Below, piece by piece: positions 28,629 to 37,921 of a stretch of DNA of 64,000 bases. Where the stretch lies: assembly GCA_965222335.1 (NCBI GenBank), contig OZ244944.1, positions 992,001 through 1,056,000 of the forward strand, given 5' to 3'. Within the stretch, counting starts at the first letter, position 1, and the number at the start of each line of letters is the position of its first letter. This stretch comes from G965222335 sp965222335 (GTDB lineage Bacteria > Pseudomonadota > Gammaproteobacteria > Pseudomonadales > Halieaceae). Below the pieces are notes generated by a model, which was not told where the DNA came from, did no database searches, and saw only the letters and a list, made by a program, of their open reading frames with translations. The translations under genes and the position numbers were made by a program.

Positions 28629-31211
28629 TCAGAAGCCCCGACCGAGGGTGAACTGGAAAACTTCCTCGTCGTCTTCGGGACCGGCATTGAGCGGCTTGGC
28701 CAGACTGAAGGTCAGCGGACCAAAGCCCGAAATGTAGCTCACGCCCACGCCGACCGAGTAGCGCAGTTCATCGGCGTCGACATCAAAGCAGTTGAGCTGG
28801 GCTGCAGTGCATTGGGTGTTGAAAACATTCCCCGCATCGACGAAAAACGCGGACCGCAGGCGGCTGCGATCCTTGATAAAGGGCATCGGGAACAGCAGTT
28901 CCACACCACCCTCGATCAGCACGTTACCGCCGAAGGGATCGGGATCATCACGCACGGTGGTGAACAGCAGCTTGCCGGTGCGCGGATCGCGCACGTACCC
29001 GAATTGCTGGCCGTTGGGGCCGCCGACTTCCACGGCGTTACCGTTCTCATCGATTTCAGTGACCGGCTGGTTGACGTCGTAGAGTTCCGCCGGGGTACTG
29101 CGCGGCCCCAGGGTATTGCTCTCGAAACCGCGCACGGAGCCGAAGCCACCGGCAAAGAAGTGCTCATAGAAGGGCAGAAAATCGTTGTCGCCGTAGCCGT
29201 CGCCGTAACCCAGCTCGGTGCGGAAACGCAGGGTCCACTCGTTGACGATGGGATAGAAAATCTCCCCCCGGTAGGTGAGCTTGTAGAACTCGAGGTCAGA
29301 CCCCGGCACGGCAACCTCCAGGGCCACCGACTGGGAGGCACCCCGGGTCGCCAGGCGACCGCGGTTCAGGGTGGACTGGGACCAGCTGCCGGTGACGGTC
29401 CAGTTCAGGTACTCGTTGCCATTTACGTCCAGAAAGCCCGGGTCGTCGGGGACGGTGAAGGCATCCAGCGGCAGGGTATCGAGGGGCATCAGTTCCTCGA
29501 CGGCGGCGAAAGTGCCGTCGACCAGGCGGGTGCTTTCATAGTAAAAATCGACACCGGGCTGTGGTCGCGGGCTGGACTTGATTTCCTGCACCGCAAACCG
29601 GCCGGCAGTGATCTCGGTATTGGACACCCCGAAACTGAAGCCCAGGCGCTGGGTTTCCGAGATCGGGTAGCCGAAGTTCAGGGCCGCACCCAGGGTATCC
29701 GTGGTATAGCTCGCCACGTTCACTTCCGACAGGTCCGTTGACCGATAGAACACGTTGAAGCCGCGGCTGACCCCGTCCTCGGTGTAGTAAGGGTTGGTGT
29801 AGCTGAAGTTGTAAAGATCCTGGTATCGCGAGCTGTTCAGGGCGATGCCCACCCGGCGACCGGTGCCGAGGAAGTTGTCCTGCTGCAGGTTCAGGCCCAG
29901 GATCAGACCGGCGTCCTGGGCGTAACCAAAGCTGGCGCCGATACTGCCAGAGGACTGTTCCTCGACTTCGAACTCGACGTCAATCAAGTCATCGTGGCCA
30001 GGCACCTCGGGCGTTTCAACCGCGGCCTTGCTGAAGTAGCCCAGGCGCTCGAGGCGCACCCGCGACTGCTCGATGGCAGCGGCAGAGGCTGGGGCACCCT
30101 CCATCTGCCGCATCTCACGCCGCAGCACGTCGTCGGCGGTTTTCATGTTGCCCTCGAAGTTCACCCGGCGGACATAGGTTCGCTTGCCCGGATCGACGAA
30201 AAACTTCATCGCCACGCTGTTGTTTTCCTCGTCCACCTCGGGGATGCCCGTGACCTTGGCGAAGCTGTAACCCTCGTTGCCCAGGCGTCGCGTCAGGTAT
30301 TCTTCCGTCGACGTCACCAGCTGCTGGGAGAAGGTCGCACCCTCGGTCACCAGCAGAAAGCGCCGCAAATCCGACTCCGGCAGTACCAGGTCACCGGACA
30401 GGTCCACCGCGCTGACCGTGAATTTCTCGCCCTCGGTCACATTGGCGGTGATGTACACCGCTTCTTTGTCGGGGGACACGGAGACCTGGGTCGAATCGAT
30501 CGTGAACTGGAGGTAGCCGCGGTCCATGTAATAGGAGGTCAGGGTCTCGAGGTCGCCGGTGAGCTTTTCCCGTGAATACTTGTCATCGTTGGTAAAGAAG
30601 GACAGCCAGCCGGTGGTCTTCAGGGCAAACAGGTCGGTGAGTTCCTCGTCGCTGAACACCTCGTTGCCGACCACATTGATATGCTTGATCGCGGCCACGG
30701 TGCCCTCGTCGACATCGATATTGATCGACACCCGGTTGCGCGGCTCCGGCAGCACCTCGGTTTCAATATTGGCGTCGTAGCGACCCTGCTGCACATACTG
30801 GCGCTGCAGCTCCAGCTGCATACCCTCCAGGGTGGAGCGCTGGAACACCTGCCCCACGGCCAGGCCCGCGCCCTTGAGGCCATCCAGCAAAGCCTCGGTC
30901 TCAATCGCCTTGTTACCTTCGATATTGATCTCGCTGATGCTCGGGCGTTCGGCGACGATCACCACCAGTACGTTACCGTCACGGCCGATGCGAATGTCGT
31001 CAAAGTTACCCGTGGCAAACAGGCTGCGGGCGGCGGCGCGCAGGGCCTCCTCATTCACCAGATCGCCGACCGCCAGGGGCATCGCCGCGAACACGCTGCC
31101 GGCGGAGATACGCTGCAGGCCTTCGACCCGGATGTCGCTGATGATGAAGGACGACTGGGCGGAAGCCAGTGGAGCGGTCAGCACCAGGGCCAGCAGTAGC
31201 CAGCGGGTCAT
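28629..31211 (-). CDS. bamA: Outer-membrane protein assembly factor BamA
   Basis: About 860 residues from the ATG at 31211 (MTRWLLLALVLTAPLASAQSSF, a signal peptide). The frame is open to 31265, but that start would precede the signal peptide. Five POTRA domains follow (for example FIISDIRVEGLQRISAGSVF and NKAIETEALLDGLK). The Omp85 barrel then holds the conserved FFAGGFGSVRGFESNTLGPR loop and the C-terminal strand PLTFSLAKPLN...FQFTLGRGF ending in Phe. It is the catalytic core of the BAM complex. A larger than usual barrel loop (about residues 490-560) is visible. Confidence 0.97.
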   Translation of the reverse strand: MTRWLLLALVLTAPLASAQSSFIISDIRVEGLQRISAGSVFAAMPLAVGDLVNEEALRAAARSLFATGNFDDIRIGRDGNVLVVIVAERPSISEINIEGNKAIETEALLDGLKGAGLAVGQVFQRSTLEGMQLELQRQYVQQGRYDANIETEVLPEPRNRVSINIDVDEGTVAAIKHINVVGNEVFSDEELTDLFALKTTGWLSFFTNDDKYSREKLTGDLETLTSYYMDRGYLQFTIDSTQVSVSPDKEAVYITANVTEGEKFTVSAVDLSGDLVLPESDLRRFLLVTEGATFSQQLVTSTEEYLTRRLGNEGYSFAKVTGIPEVDEENNSVAMKFFVDPGKRTYVRRVNFEGNMKTADDVLRREMRQMEGAPASAAAIEQSRVRLERLGYFSKAAVETPEVPGHDDLIDVEFEVEEQSSGSIGASFGYAQDAGLILGLNLQQDNFLGTGRRVGIALNSSRYQDLYNFSYTNPYYTEDGVSRGFNVFYRSTDLSEVNVASYTTDTLGAALNFGYPISETQRLGFSFGVSNTEITAGRFAVQEIKSSPRPQPGVDFYYESTRLVDGTFAAVEELMPLDTLPLDAFTVPDDPGFLDVNGNEYLNWTVTGSWSQSTLNRGRLATRGASQSVALEVAVPGSDLEFYKLTYRGEIFYPIVNEWTLRFRTELGYGDGYGDNDFLPFYEHFFAGGFGSVRGFESNTLGPRSTPAELYDVNQPVTEIDENGNAVEVGGPNGQQFGYVRDPRTGKLLFTTVRDDPDPFGGNVLIEGGVELLFPMPFIKDRSRLRSAFFVDAGNVFNTQCTAAQLNCFDVDADELRYSVGVGVSYISGFGPLTFSLAKPLNAGPEDDEEVFQFTLGRGF

Positions 31212-31296
31212 TTGTCTGCACACTTTAATATCGAACACCAGGTTAGGCCTGCCAGGAAGTATCAAATTGAGGTTCTGTTATTTTCGACACACTCGG

Positions 31297-32652
31297 CTAC
31301 AGGCGTGCGAAATCGTTATACAGGGCCAGCGCCATGATCCCGAGCACCAGGAACAGGCCAACCTGGTACCCCAGGGCCTGCACGCGCTCGGGCACCGGGC
31401 GGCCCGCTATCAGCTCCAGGGTGTAATACAGCAGATGCCCACCATCCAGTACCGGTATGGGCAGCAGGTTCAGAACCCCCAGGCTGACACTGAGCAACGC
31501 GAGGAAGCTGATGTAGGATTCCAGCCCCGACTCCGCGGAAGCGGTCGCCACTTTAGCAATGGTAATGGGGCCACTCAAGTTTTTATGCGAGATCAGGCCC
31601 TGCAGCATTTTCTTGATGGAATTAAGGGTAAACACCACGAGGTCGCCGGTGCGCTGTACGCCCGCAGCCAGTGCCTCCAGGGGTCCGCGGGAAAACTCGC
31701 GCATCAGCTCCGGGGGCATCTCGGGAATCACCACGGACACGCCCACACGGCCAAAGGCATCGCCCTCGGCCGGCACCACCCGCTCCGGGGTCAGCTGGGT
31801 CTGCAGGGTCTGCTCGCCGCGGCGGAAAGTCAGGTCGATGGCCTCGCCGGGGCGGGCGCGCACGTACTCCACCCAGTCCTGCCACAGGGGCATCTCGATA
31901 CCGTCGGCGGCGAGGACCATATCGCCGGTTTCCAGACCGGCCTCTGCCGCGGGGCTGCCGGGGGTTACATCACCGACCTCGGGCAGAATGTCCGGGGTGT
32001 ACAGGGTCAGACCCAGGCCGCCGTAGAGATCAGGCTGCTCCTGGTCGGACAGCCACTGGGTGATGATTGCCTCAGACTCGTAGATCACGTCCGAATTGGG
32101 ATACTTGACCGCAAAGTTGATGGCCCCGGTATCACCGATGCGATCCAGCAGCCGGAAATTCAGCGCCTGCCAGGTAGGCGTGGGCTTGCCGTCGACCGCG
32201 ACAATTTCCTGCTGTGGCTCAAGGCCCGCCATGTCCGCCACCGAGCCCTGCTCGACGTCTCCAATGACCGGCGCGAACCCGCTCTCGCCGGCGAGAAACA
32301 GCGCCCAGTAGGCAAAGATGGCTAGCAGGAAGTTGGCCAGCGGACCTGCGGCCACGATGGCGATGCGCTGCAATACCGGCTTGCGGTTAAACGCCCGGTC
32401 CTGCTCACCCGCGGGGATTTCGCCCTCGCGCTCATCCAGCATCTTGACGTAACCCCCGAGGGGGATCGCGGCCACGCTGTACTCGGTGCCCTCGCGGTCG
32501 CGCCACCGGAACAGCGAGGTGCCAAAGCCGATAGAGAAACGCAGGACCTTGACGCCGCAGCGGCGCGCGACCCAGAAATGGCCGTATTCGTGCACGGCCA
32601 CCAGGATGGCGAGCGTCGCCAGGGTGACCAGGATGGTGTACATCAAGTCCAT
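31297..32652 (-). CDS. rseP: Site-2 protease RseP
   Basis: 451 residues (450 in E. coli). The N-terminal TM helix has the zinc-binding HEYGH (about residues 21-25) followed by GFGTSLFRWRDREGTEYSVAAIPLGGYVKML. Two PDZ domains occupy about 120-310. The C-terminal site LPIPVLDGGHLLYY supplies the third zinc ligand. This intramembrane protease releases sigma-E from RseA during envelope stress and clears signal peptides. Its ATG overlaps the dxr stop (TAATG), and the genes bamA and skp lie downstream. Confidence 0.97.
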   Translation of the reverse strand: MDLMYTILVTLATLAILVAVHEYGHFWVARRCGVKVLRFSIGFGTSLFRWRDREGTEYSVAAIPLGGYVKMLDEREGEIPAGEQDRAFNRKPVLQRIAIVAAGPLANFLLAIFAYWALFLAGESGFAPVIGDVEQGSVADMAGLEPQQEIVAVDGKPTPTWQALNFRLLDRIGDTGAINFAVKYPNSDVIYESEAIITQWLSDQEQPDLYGGLGLTLYTPDILPEVGDVTPGSPAAEAGLETGDMVLAADGIEMPLWQDWVEYVRARPGEAIDLTFRRGEQTLQTQLTPERVVPAEGDAFGRVGVSVVIPEMPPELMREFSRGPLEALAAGVQRTGDLVVFTLNSIKKMLQGLISHKNLSGPITIAKVATASAESGLESYISFLALLSVSLGVLNLLPIPVLDGGHLLYYTLELIAGRPVPERVQALGYQVGLFLVLGIMALALYNDFARL

Positions 32653-33866
32653 TAAGCCTCCAGACCCAGGGGGCGGCGCCCGGACAGACGCGCCACCGCC
32701 GCTGCCGCGACACGCCGCGCCTCGGCATCAGCAGTTTCGACCACGGCCAGGGAGTCGGGTTCAATCACCTTGCAGCGCCCCAGGCTGTCCTCGATGACGG
32801 CGGCGATGTCACTGAATCCCAGGTGCCCTTCCAGAAAAGCTGCTACTGCGACCTCGTTGGCGGCGTTGCAGGTCGCCATCGCGGTACCCCCGGCGGCAGC
32901 GGCCTCCCGGGCGAGACGCAGGCAGGGAAAACGCCCCTCGTCGGGGGCCTCGAAGTCCAGTCTCGCCAGGGTAAACAGGTCCAGCGGCGCCACGCCGGCG
33001 TCCACCCGGTCCGGCCAGGCGAGACCGTAAGCAATCGGTGTGCGCATGTCGGGGTTGCCAAGCTGGGCCAGCACCGAGCCGTCGCGGTACTGTACCATGG
33101 AGTGCACGATGCTCTGGGGGTGAACCACGACCTCGATCATTGCCGGCGACACGTCGAACAGCCAGCAGGCCTCGATCAGCTCCAGCCCCTTGTTCATCAG
33201 GGTGGCGGAGTCTACCGAAATCTTGCGACCCATGGACCAGTTGGGGTGGGCGCAGGCCTGGTCCGGGCTCGCCGCTGCCATCTGCGCGGCGGTCCAGGTG
33301 CGGAAGGGGCCGCCCGAGGCGGTGAGCAGGATCCTGCTGACCCCGGCCTTCCCCGAAACCCCCGCAGCATCGACCGGCAGGCACTGGTAGATGGCGTTGT
33401 GTTCGCTGTCGATGGGCAGCAGCAGCGCGCCGGAATCGCTCACCGCCTGCATCAGAAGGTGCCCCGCCATGACCAGGGATTCCTTGTTCGCCAGCAGCAC
33501 CCGCTTGCCGGCGCGGGCCGCTGCCAGCGTGGAGGGCAGGCCGGCGGCGCCAACGATGGCGGCCATGACCGCATCCACATCGGGGTCGGTGGCCACCTGG
33601 CACAGGCCGGACTCGCCGCTCAGCACGGTAGTCCCCAGCTCCGCCGGCAGGCGTGCAGCCAGGGCCTCGGCCGAGTCCGGGCACAGCATGACCGCGAAGC
33701 GCGGCCTGTGCTCCAGGCACTGGCGATGGAGGGCGTCGACGGAGGTGTTGGCGGCGAGGGCATACACCCGATAGCGATCCGGGTGGCGCGCGATCACATC
33801 CAGGGTATTCTCGCCGATGGACCCGGTGGAACCCAGAACGCTGACAGCCTGCAGCACCTCGCTCAT
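32652..33866 (-). CDS. dxr: 1-deoxy-D-xylulose-5-phosphate reductoisomerase
   Basis: 404 residues from ATG 33866 (MSEVLQAVSVLGSTGSIGENTLDVIARHP), the standard Dxr start with its NADPH-binding GSTGSIG. The frame extends upstream into cdsA but without support. LLANKESLVMAG (about residue 125) and LPIDSEHNAIYQCL carry NADPH/metal/substrate contacts, with SASGGPFR-like TASGGPFRTW and KISVDSATLMNKGLE downstream. It performs the first committed MEP isoprenoid step. It starts 4 bp after the cdsA stop and overlaps rseP by 1 bp. Confidence 0.97.
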   Translation of the reverse strand: MSEVLQAVSVLGSTGSIGENTLDVIARHPDRYRVYALAANTSVDALHRQCLEHRPRFAVMLCPDSAEALAARLPAELGTTVLSGESGLCQVATDPDVDAVMAAIVGAAGLPSTLAAARAGKRVLLANKESLVMAGHLLMQAVSDSGALLLPIDSEHNAIYQCLPVDAAGVSGKAGVSRILLTASGGPFRTWTAAQMAAASPDQACAHPNWSMGRKISVDSATLMNKGLELIEACWLFDVSPAMIEVVVHPQSIVHSMVQYRDGSVLAQLGNPDMRTPIAYGLAWPDRVDAGVAPLDLFTLARLDFEAPDEGRFPCLRLAREAAAAGGTAMATCNAANEVAVAAFLEGHLGFSDIAAVIEDSLGRCKVIEPDSLAVVETADAEARRVAAAAVARLSGRRPLGLEA

Positions 33867-33870
33867 AAGG

Positions 33871-34707
33871 TCACCACCCCGCCAACAGCAGGCCCAGGGC
33901 GAACACCGGCGCCGCCCCGCAAATACTGTCCAGCCGGTCGAGCACGCCACCGTGACCCGGCAGCAGGGACCCGCTGTCTTTCATACCGCTCTCGCGCTTG
34001 ACCATACTCACGGTGAAGTCTCCCACCACGGAGGCCATCGCGGTGGCGACCGTGACCGCGATAACCGCCAGCAGGCTGATATGCGCCATCTGTGGCGGCA
34101 ACAGCCACCAGTACACCAGGGCCAGGGCAAGCACGCTGACAATGCCGCCCCAGAAGCCCTCCCAGGTCTTCGCCGGGCTGACCGCGGCAGCCATCTTGTG
34201 GCGCCCGAAGTTCTTGCCGGCGAAATAGGCACCAATGTCTGCCGCCGCCACGATCAGGATCATCCCCACCATCAGCAGTCCGCCGCGGGGGAAACTCAGG
34301 AGGTACACCGCCGCCAGCCAGGCGGAGCCCAGTACCAGCACCCCCATCACGCAGCGGGCGGGCAGGCTGCGCCAGAAAATCGCGCTGGCCGGGTAGCCCT
34401 TGACCCACAGCAGGGAGAAAGACCACCACAGACAGGCCAGCCCGAGGAAGGGCTGCACTGCCTCGCGCGTGGGCGCCTCGCCCAGGCCGCAGTACCAGTA
34501 CAGGGCCACCAGGGCCCCCTGCACGCAGAGCACGTACAGGGCCCGCGACAGGGGCCCGCGCCAGCCGCAGAGCTGCGCCCACTCCCAGGAACCGAGCGCG
34601 ACGACCAGGGCAAAAAACAGCGCCAAGCCGGGCAGCGGCAGCAGTGCCACGGCAGCCAGGAACAGGCCCGCCATGACCAGCGCGGTGATCACCCGCTGCC
34701 TAAGCAT
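33871..34707 (-). CDS. cdsA: Phosphatidate cytidylyltransferase
   Basis: 278 residues from ATG 34707 (MLRQRVITALVMAGLFLAAVALLP), overlapping the end of uppS by 8 bp. It is a polytopic membrane protein with about seven to eight hydrophobic helices. The C-terminal CdsA signature is SMVKRESGMKDSGSLLPGHGGVLDRLDS. It makes CDP-diacylglycerol, the precursor of all phospholipids, at the inner membrane. Confidence 0.96.
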   Translation of the reverse strand: MLRQRVITALVMAGLFLAAVALLPLPGLALFFALVVALGSWEWAQLCGWRGPLSRALYVLCVQGALVALYWYCGLGEAPTREAVQPFLGLACLWWSFSLLWVKGYPASAIFWRSLPARCVMGVLVLGSAWLAAVYLLSFPRGGLLMVGMILIVAAADIGAYFAGKNFGRHKMAAAVSPAKTWEGFWGGIVSVLALALVYWWLLPPQMAHISLLAVIAVTVATAMASVVGDFTVSMVKRESGMKDSGSLLPGHGGVLDRLDSICGAAPVFALGLLLAGW

Positions 34708-35479
34708 CCTCGCCACCGGCGGCAATGCCGTCTGGGGGCCGCAGCCCGAAACGCCGTTCGCGGCGGCTGTAGTCAGCGAGAGCGCGGGCAAACTCCAGTT
34801 CGCCGAAATCAGGCCACAGGGTGTTGGTGAAATAAAGCTCGCTGTAGGCGAACTGCCAGAGCATGAAATTGCTGATGCGGGCGTCGCCGCCGGTGCGAAT
34901 ACACAGGTCCGGCGCCGGCAGGTCGCTGATCGACATGTAGCGGCCGAGGACTTCCGGGGTAATACTCGCGGGATCCAGTTCGCCGTCCCGGGCTGCGGTG
35001 GCGACCGCCCGCGCGGCCTGGGTGATGTCCCACTGGCCGCCGTAGTCGACCGCGATCACCATGGTGGCCTCGCGGTTATCGCGGGTGGTGTGTTCCGACT
35101 GGCGCATCAGGCGCTGCAGGCGCTCGCTGAAGCGGTGGCGCTGACCGATAAAGCGCAGCCGCACGCCGTCGCGATGCAGTTGCCGCACCTCGCTGCGCAG
35201 GTAGCGGGAAAGCAGGGCCAGCAGGGCACGCACCTCGGGTTGGGGACGGCCCCAGTTTTCACTGGAGAAGGCAAACAGGGTAAGGATCTCCACGCCGCTG
35301 TCGCGGCAGGCCTGGAGGACGCCACGTACCGCCTCAACCCCGGCGCGGTGCCCCGCGGGACCGGGCAGTCCCTGGCGGCGGGCCCAGCGGTTATTGCCGT
35401 CCATGATAATGGCAACATGGCGGGGAACGACCGGTGCGCCCTGGGCGCTGCCTTTATCTGAACCTGCGGGAGTGGACAT
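34700..35479 (-). CDS. uppS: Undecaprenyl diphosphate synthase
   Basis: 259 residues. The cis-prenyltransferase motif IIMDGNNRWARRQGLPGPAGHRAG lies near residue 25 (catalytic Asp in DGN). The later motif VDYGGQWDI and the C-terminal ICIRTGGDARISNFMLWQFAYSELYFT (with conserved RTGG.RISNF) are also present. It makes C55-PP, the carrier lipid for peptidoglycan and O-antigen. It starts 12 bp after frr and overlaps cdsA. Confidence 0.97.
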   Translation of the reverse strand: MSTPAGSDKGSAQGAPVVPRHVAIIMDGNNRWARRQGLPGPAGHRAGVEAVRGVLQACRDSGVEILTLFAFSSENWGRPQPEVRALLALLSRYLRSEVRQLHRDGVRLRFIGQRHRFSERLQRLMRQSEHTTRDNREATMVIAVDYGGQWDITQAARAVATAARDGELDPASITPEVLGRYMSISDLPAPDLCIRTGGDARISNFMLWQFAYSELYFTNTLWPDFGELEFARALADYSRRERRFGLRPPDGIAAGGEDA

Positions 35480-35491
35480 GGGAGGGATGGA

Positions 35492-36049
35492 TCAGATTTC
35501 CATCAGGTCTGCTTCTTTATCCGCCAGCATCTCCTCGACCCGGGCGACGTACTTGTCAGTCAGCTTCTGTACGGCCTCCTGGCCGCGCCGCTCGTCGTCC
35601 TCGCTGATTTCCTTGTCCTTGACCAGCTCCTTGAGCATGGCCATGGCATCGCGGCGGGCATTGCGCACCGATACCCTCGCCGACTCCGCCTCATGACGGG
35701 CCTGGCGAATGAAGCCCTTGCGGGTCTCCTCGGTCAACATGGGCATGGGAATCCGGATGACCTCGCCGGCAGTAGCCGGATTCAGGCCCAGGTCGGACTT
35801 CAGGATCGCCTTCTCAATTTCGGGAATGATCGACTTGTCCCAGGCCGTGAGGCTCAGGGTGCGCGCGTCCTCCACATTGACATTGGCCACCTGGTTCAGG
35901 GGTGTATCCGCGCCGTAGTAGCTCACCCGCAGGCCATCGAGAATGCTCGGATGCGCGCGCCCGGTGCGGATTTTGTTGAAATGCTGCACCAGGGCATCGA
36001 TGCTCTTCTCCATGCGCTCGGCGGCGTCGTTTCTAATATCTTCAATCAC
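35492..36049 (-). CDS. frr: Ribosome recycling factor
   Basis: 185 residues, exactly the family length. Typical helical domain I pieces: NKIRTGRAHPSILDGLRVSYYG near the N-terminus and RKGFIRQARHEAESARVSVRNARRDA in the middle. The C-terminus is YVARVEEMLADKEADLMEI. It splits post-termination ribosomes with EF-G. 29 bp after pyrH. Confidence 0.98.
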   Translation of the reverse strand: MIEDIRNDAAERMEKSIDALVQHFNKIRTGRAHPSILDGLRVSYYGADTPLNQVANVNVEDARTLSLTAWDKSIIPEIEKAILKSDLGLNPATAGEVIRIPMPMLTEETRKGFIRQARHEAESARVSVRNARRDAMAMLKELVKDKEISEDDERRGQEAVQKLTDKYVARVEEMLADKEADLMEI

Positions 36050-36078
36050 TTCGTGTCCTCCTTGTAACCCCGACGGGC

Positions 36079-36804
36079 CTACTCAATCAGGGTGCCAACC
36101 TGGCCGCCGCGCACGATGCTGAGCAGCGCGCCCGCCTTCTCCATTTCGAAAACCCGCACCGGCATCTTGTGGTCGCGGCAGAGGCAGATCGCGGTCAGGT
36201 CCATGACTTCGAGTTTCTTGTCCAGTACCTCGTCGTAGTCCAGCCGCTCATATTTGATGGCGTCCGGGAACTTGAACGGGTCGGCGGAGTAAACACCGTC
36301 GACCTTGGTCGCTTTCAGTACCAGCTCCGCCTCTACCTCGATACCCCGCAGGCAGGCCGAAGAGTCGGTGGTGAAAAAAGGGTTGCCGGTGCCGGCGCAG
36401 AAAATCACCACATCGCCATTGCTCAGGGCGCGAATCGCCTTGCGCCGGTCGTAGTGATCGACCACACCGCTCATGGGGATTGACGACATCACCTGGGTGG
36501 AGATGTTGGAGCGCTCCAGGGCATCGCGCAAGGCCAGCGCGTTCATCACCGTGGCCAGCATGCCCATGTGGTCGCCTGTGACCCGGTCCAGGCCCGCGGT
36601 CTGCAGGGCAGCGCCTCGGAACAGGTTGCCACCCCCGACCACCAGGCCCACCTGGACCCCGATACCCACCAGCTGGCCAATCTCCAGGGCCATCTGGTCC
36701 AGCACCTTGGGGTCGATGCCAAACCTCTCGGCACCGGTCAGGGCCTCGCCACTGAGTTTCAGCAGGATACGCTTGTACTTCTTGTCGCCTGTTGCCTGGG
36801 GCAT
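36079..36804 (-). CDS. pyrH: UMP kinase
   Basis: 241 residues (E. coli PyrH 241). Amino-acid-kinase fold: LLKLSGEALTGAERFGIDPKVLDQMA at the N-terminus, VVGGGNLFRGAALQTAGLDRVTGDHMGMLATVMNALAL in the middle, and the C-terminal KMPVRVFEMEKAGALLSIVRG. It phosphorylates UMP for pyrimidine nucleotide synthesis. Placed between tsf and frr as usual, but with a clear terminator-like hairpin separating it from tsf, implying its own promoter in the 136-bp gap. Confidence 0.98.
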   Translation of the reverse strand: MPQATGDKKYKRILLKLSGEALTGAERFGIDPKVLDQMALEIGQLVGIGVQVGLVVGGGNLFRGAALQTAGLDRVTGDHMGMLATVMNALALRDALERSNISTQVMSSIPMSGVVDHYDRRKAIRALSNGDVVIFCAGTGNPFFTTDSSACLRGIEVEAELVLKATKVDGVYSADPFKFPDAIKYERLDYDEVLDKKLEVMDLTAICLCRDHKMPVRVFEMEKAGALLSIVRGGQVGTLIE

Positions 36805-36887
36805 GCATCTACTCTCCTGAACTGGGGCCGTATATTACAGGACATCGGGGCGACACCCCAGCGCAAATTGGGCGGGCAGGCAGAGGG

Positions 36888-36920
36888 CCCGGAATAAGAA
36901 ACGGGGCCCGAAAGCCCCGT
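36888..36920 (-). terminator. Intrinsic terminator downstream of tsf
   Basis: On the minus strand a perfect 7-bp GC-rich stem (ACGGGGC / GCCCCGT; arms 36914-36920 and 36901-36907) with a 6-nt loop is followed by TTTCTTATT. It lies 20 bp past the tsf stop codon, the classical position for ending the rpsB-tsf transcript. Confidence 0.8.
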
Positions 36921-36940
36921 CCGACACGCTAATGGGCGGC

Positions 36941-37798
36941 TTAGCCCTTCAGCTGCGCCGCGACCTCGTCGGCGAAATCGACCTTGTCTACAGCGATGCC
37001 CTCACCCACCTCAAAGCGCACGAAGGAAACCACTTCGGCACCGGCGGCTGCAACCAGCTTGCCCACGGTGGTGTCAGGGTCCTTGACGAAGGCCTGTTCG
37101 GTGAGGCTGTTTTCCGCCAGGAATTTCTTGATCCGGCCACCGATCATCTTCTCGATGATCTCCGCAGGCTTGCCTGATTCCTGGGCCTGGGCGGTGTAGA
37201 TCTCCTTTTCCTTGGCGATCAGGTCCTCCGGCATATCCGCCGGGGAGACCACGCGCGGGTTGACCGCGGCCACGTGCATGGCAACGTCCTTGGCCAGGTC
37301 CTGGTCGCCGCCCTTGAGCTCGACCAGCACTGCGATGCGGTTGTTGCTGTGCACGTAGTGACCGACCACACCGGCATCAGCAGTGACCAGTTCGATGCGG
37401 CGCACGCCGATGTTCTCACCAATCTTCTGTACCAGGGCCTCGCGCTGGGACTCCAGCTCGCCTGCCATCAGGGCCTGAACATCGGTCTGCTTCTGGGCAA
37501 AGGCGGTGTCGGCCACGGTATCGACGAATGCCAGAAAACCGGCGTCACGCGCTACGAAGTCAGTCTCGCTGTTGACTTCCACGGCCACGCCGTAGCTGCC
37601 GTCCTCGGCGACGCGGGTAATCACCACGCCGTCGGCTGCAGTGCGGCCCGCTTTCTTGGCCGCTTTCATGCCGCTGGACTTGCGCAGGTCCTCGATCGCT
37701 TTCTCGACGTCGCCGTCGGCCGCGGCCAGTGCTTTTTTACATTCCAGCAAGCCCAGACCTGTGCGCTCGCGTAATTCCTTGACCAGTGCTGCAGACAT
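36941..37798 (-). CDS. tsf: Translation elongation factor Ts
   Basis: 285 residues (283 in E. coli). N-terminal UBA-like domain: VKELRERTGLGLLECKKALAAADGDVEKAIEDLRKSSG. The TDFVARD motif in VNSETDFVARDAGFLAFVD contacts EF-Tu. The core then repeats (HVAAVNPRVVSPADMPEDLI). It exchanges GDP for GTP on EF-Tu. It forms an operon with rpsB, with a hairpin in the intercistronic space. Confidence 0.98.
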   Translation of the reverse strand: MSAALVKELRERTGLGLLECKKALAAADGDVEKAIEDLRKSSGMKAAKKAGRTAADGVVITRVAEDGSYGVAVEVNSETDFVARDAGFLAFVDTVADTAFAQKQTDVQALMAGELESQREALVQKIGENIGVRRIELVTADAGVVGHYVHSNNRIAVLVELKGGDQDLAKDVAMHVAAVNPRVVSPADMPEDLIAKEKEIYTAQAQESGKPAEIIEKMIGGRIKKFLAENSLTEQAFVKDPDTTVGKLVAAAGAEVVSFVRFEVGEGIAVDKVDFADEVAAQLKG

Positions 37799-37839
37799 TC
37801 TGTCCTCCTGCTCGACCCTGCTTAGGGTGTATTTGATAG

Positions 37840-37874
37840 AAAAATCCCCGGCGCGACAGCTCGCCGCCAGGGAT
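37840..37874 (-). terminator. Attenuator-like hairpin between rpsB and tsf
   Basis: On the minus strand ATCCCTGGCGG...CCGGGGAT forms a GC-rich stem (arms about 37864-37874 and 37844-37854) directly followed by TTTTTC. It would end part of the rpsB transcripts before tsf. In E. coli the rpsB-tsf gap also carries a partial terminator, so this supports differential expression of S2 and EF-Ts. Confidence 0.7.
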
Positions 37875-37921
37875 GTTGTAGAGAGCCCCGGTGGCCGTCG
37901 CCGGCACCGGGATAGTTGTGC

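Noticed and set aside
31212..31296. Sigma-E promoter upstream of bamA
   Set aside because: AGAACCT and CCTAA occur in the gap, but the spacing (about 22 nt) is too long and the match is poor.
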